DNA from: Gallionella sp.
Lineage (GTDB): Bacteria > Pseudomonadota > Gammaproteobacteria > Burkholderiales > Gallionellaceae
DNA: 6,283 bases
Direction: 5' to 3'
Assembly: GCA_024654105.1 (NCBI GenBank)
Contig: JANLID010000149.1
Coordinates: forward strand, 1-6,283
A program made the translations under genes and the position numbers. Position 1 is the first letter of the stretch. Each line of letters opens with the position of its first letter. The notes under the pieces were generated by a model. That model had not been told where the DNA came from, did not search any database, and saw only the letters and a program-made list of their open reading frames with translations. This document shows positions 5,693 to 6,283 of the stretch, in pieces.

Positions 5693-5737
5693 ATCATGGT
5701 AGACGTAAAAACTTTAGGCCGTACTAAAATGATCCAA
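5683..5737. repeat. Imperfect inverted repeat at the toxin break point
   Basis: TTGGATC (5683-5689) and GATCCAA (5731-5737) are complementary over 7 bp. A second possible inner stem is TAGACG (5700-5705) with CGTACTA (5720-5726), which leaves one unpaired A. The left arm coincides with the point where toxin-like coding ends. Bulged hairpins are a feature of integron attC sites, but the flanking R''/R' core sequences are not seen here, so it is listed only as secondary structure. Confidence 0.35.
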
Positions 5738-5788
5738 GCGACTGGAATTGTTGTGATTATGAAGTTTAATAAAAAAATAGGCAAATGC

Positions 5789-5810
5789 TTGACGCAATGT
5801 TTTGCGTCAA
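5789..5810. repeat. 9-bp stem-loop in the AT-rich intergenic region
   Basis: TTGACGCAA (5789-5797) and TTGCGTCAA (5802-5810) form a perfect stem with a TGTT loop. There is no T-run directly after it on the + strand. On the minus strand a run of T (complement of 5771-5777) comes 11 nt after the stem, so it might end transcription of the minus-strand gene pair or of the + strand antitoxin transcript, but it is not a classical intrinsic terminator. The remaining gene-free sequence (5693-5839) holds only a 43-codon open frame without a good ribosome binding site. Confidence 0.6.
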
Positions 5811-5839
5811 ATAGGATGGCCACTTAACGTTAGCCGCCT

Positions 5840-6055
5840 TCACATCCCCGACCTGTAGTTATACATTTCGCGTAATTCTTCGCGGCGATCATCTCCGAAT
5901 GTCTGTTCCTGCCATTCCTCAAATGATATATCTCCCTCCGGCCACTCATCTTTTGCGATCTGCCCACGTTTCAAGACTTCAAAAATTTCTATTGCATAGG
6001 GCTCCTCTATGTTGATGATGAAATACTCATTGCCCTGCTTGAGTTCCTTTTTCAT
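5840..6055 (-). CDS. Hypothetical acidic small protein, second gene of a coupled pair
   Basis: A 71-residue protein starting MKKELKQGNEYFIINIEEPY. It is rich in Glu/Asp with several aromatic residues (Tyr, Phe, Trp), and has no membrane segment or signal peptide. No family is recognised. A compact mixed alpha/beta fold is possible: a strand-like FIINI followed by helices around 22-32 and 45-65. Its ATG (6055-6053) overlaps the TGA of the upstream small gene (ATGA), and it has no strong ribosome binding site of its own, so the two are probably translated together. The AT-richer composition differs from the transport and envelope genes to the left and suggests a mobile or phage origin. Confidence 0.68.
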   Translation of the reverse strand: MKKELKQGNEYFIINIEEPYAIEIFEVLKRGQIAKDEWPEGDISFEEWQEQTFGDDRREELREMYNYRSGM

Positions 6056-6246
6056 ACTTCGATGTAGTTATCTTCAAAGAATTGCTTTGCGACATACCAA
6101 CGGTCTTCACCGTTAGACGGGTTCACAGCGATCATTCCGCCGAGTTCTGGTGTATCTTCCTTGTTTACAGATATGCCCGTCATGTCCTCACCTGGTTCGT
6201 AAGGGCGCATCGGTTGCACGTTCTTTTTGCGGTAGTTCTTAAGCAT
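6052..6246 (-). CDS. Hypothetical small protein of phage-like type, first gene of a coupled pair
   Basis: A 64-residue protein starting MLKNYRKKNVQPMRPYEPGE, with a basic N-terminus followed by an acidic body. The pattern 'MRPYEPGEDMTGISVN..DTPE.GGMIAVNP.N..D.WYVAKQFFEDNY' resembles short proteins seen in phage and prophage gene sets whose role is unknown; this is a recollection-based impression, not a search result. There is no catalytic motif. A strong AAAGGAA ribosome binding site (6253-6259) stands 6 nt before the ATG. It is followed by the 71-residue gene with a 4-nt overlap, forming a small minus-strand operon that may continue from outside the window. Confidence 0.75.
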   Translation of the reverse strand: MLKNYRKKNVQPMRPYEPGEDMTGISVNKEDTPELGGMIAVNPSNGEDRWYVAKQFFEDNYIEV

Positions 6247-6252
6247 GGTTAC

Positions 6253-6259
6253 TTCCTTT
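6253..6259 (-). promoter_or_regulatory. Ribosome binding site of the 64-residue gene
   Basis: On the minus strand this reads AAAGGAA, 6 nt before the ATG at 6246. It is the best Shine-Dalgarno in the right part of the window and supports both the start and the reality of the gene. Confidence 0.65.
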
Positions 6260-6283
6260 CAAAGTGCCGCACTCTGTTGTGGG

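Noticed and set aside
5536..5823. A 95-codon minus-strand open frame overlapping the antitoxin-like gene.
   Set aside because: Half of it is antisense to the antitoxin, its start lies in the hairpin region without a ribosome binding site, and its composition is not protein-like.
5696..5827. A 43-codon + strand open frame starting MVDVKTLGRTKM between the toxin remnant and the TTAACGTTAG junction.
   Set aside because: It has no good ribosome binding site, crosses a hairpin, has no recognisable motif and lies in a segment that looks like a scar; it may be chance in AT-rich DNA.
5822..5835. ACTTAACGTTAGCC as a possible attC end (R''-like plus R'-like core).
   Set aside because: The two motifs touch instead of being 50-140 nt apart, GTTAGCC breaks the RRR consensus, and no complementary partner core was found on either side.

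Overview
The window looks like a proteobacterial chromosome, most likely betaproteobacterial. The reasons are a DUF883/YqjE/YqjK envelope cluster, a fused oligopeptide-ABC ATPase, a chromosomal integron-type integrase, and several dispersed palindromic repeat families typical of environmental Proteobacteria. The species cannot be named from the sequence alone.

Left part (1-1268): the 3' end of a + strand gene with a LysM-like C-terminus runs into the convergent end of a three-gene minus-strand cluster. In transcription order this is DUF883 (YqjD/ElaB-like), YqjE-like membrane protein and YqjK-like protein. The genes are 3 nt apart and then overlapping, so they very probably form one operon of small inner-membrane proteins.

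Middle (1269-5339): three minus-strand genes lie head to tail: an integron integrase (intI), a RhuM-Fic/Doc protein, and a 694-aa ABC ATPase with two nucleotide-binding domains (YejF/GsiA/DppD-DppF type). intI and the RhuM-Fic gene are 43 nt apart. The RhuM-Fic stop and the ABC start overlap as ATGA. The permease and binding-protein genes expected with such an ATPase are not directly upstream, so an accessory module appears to have been placed in front of a transport gene. The ABC gene carries three repeat units that are read through in frame: a 55-bp nested palindrome in the helical subdomain of the first ATPase, and a 7-bp tandem repeat plus a REP-like hairpin that together encode the linker between the two halves.

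Right part (5340-6283): this begins upstream of intI, where attI and cassettes would be expected. It holds another dispersed repeat, a small antitoxin-like gene followed by only the first 11 codons of its probable toxin, an AT-rich stretch with a strong hairpin, and two minus-strand, ATGA-coupled small genes of phage-like appearance. No complete attC site could be identified, so a functional cassette array is not shown.

The most interesting points are the in-frame palindromes in a functional-looking ATPase, the intI / RhuM-Fic / ABC arrangement with translational coupling, the Doc-like catalytic motif of the Fic domain, and the decayed toxin-antitoxin unit next to the integrase.
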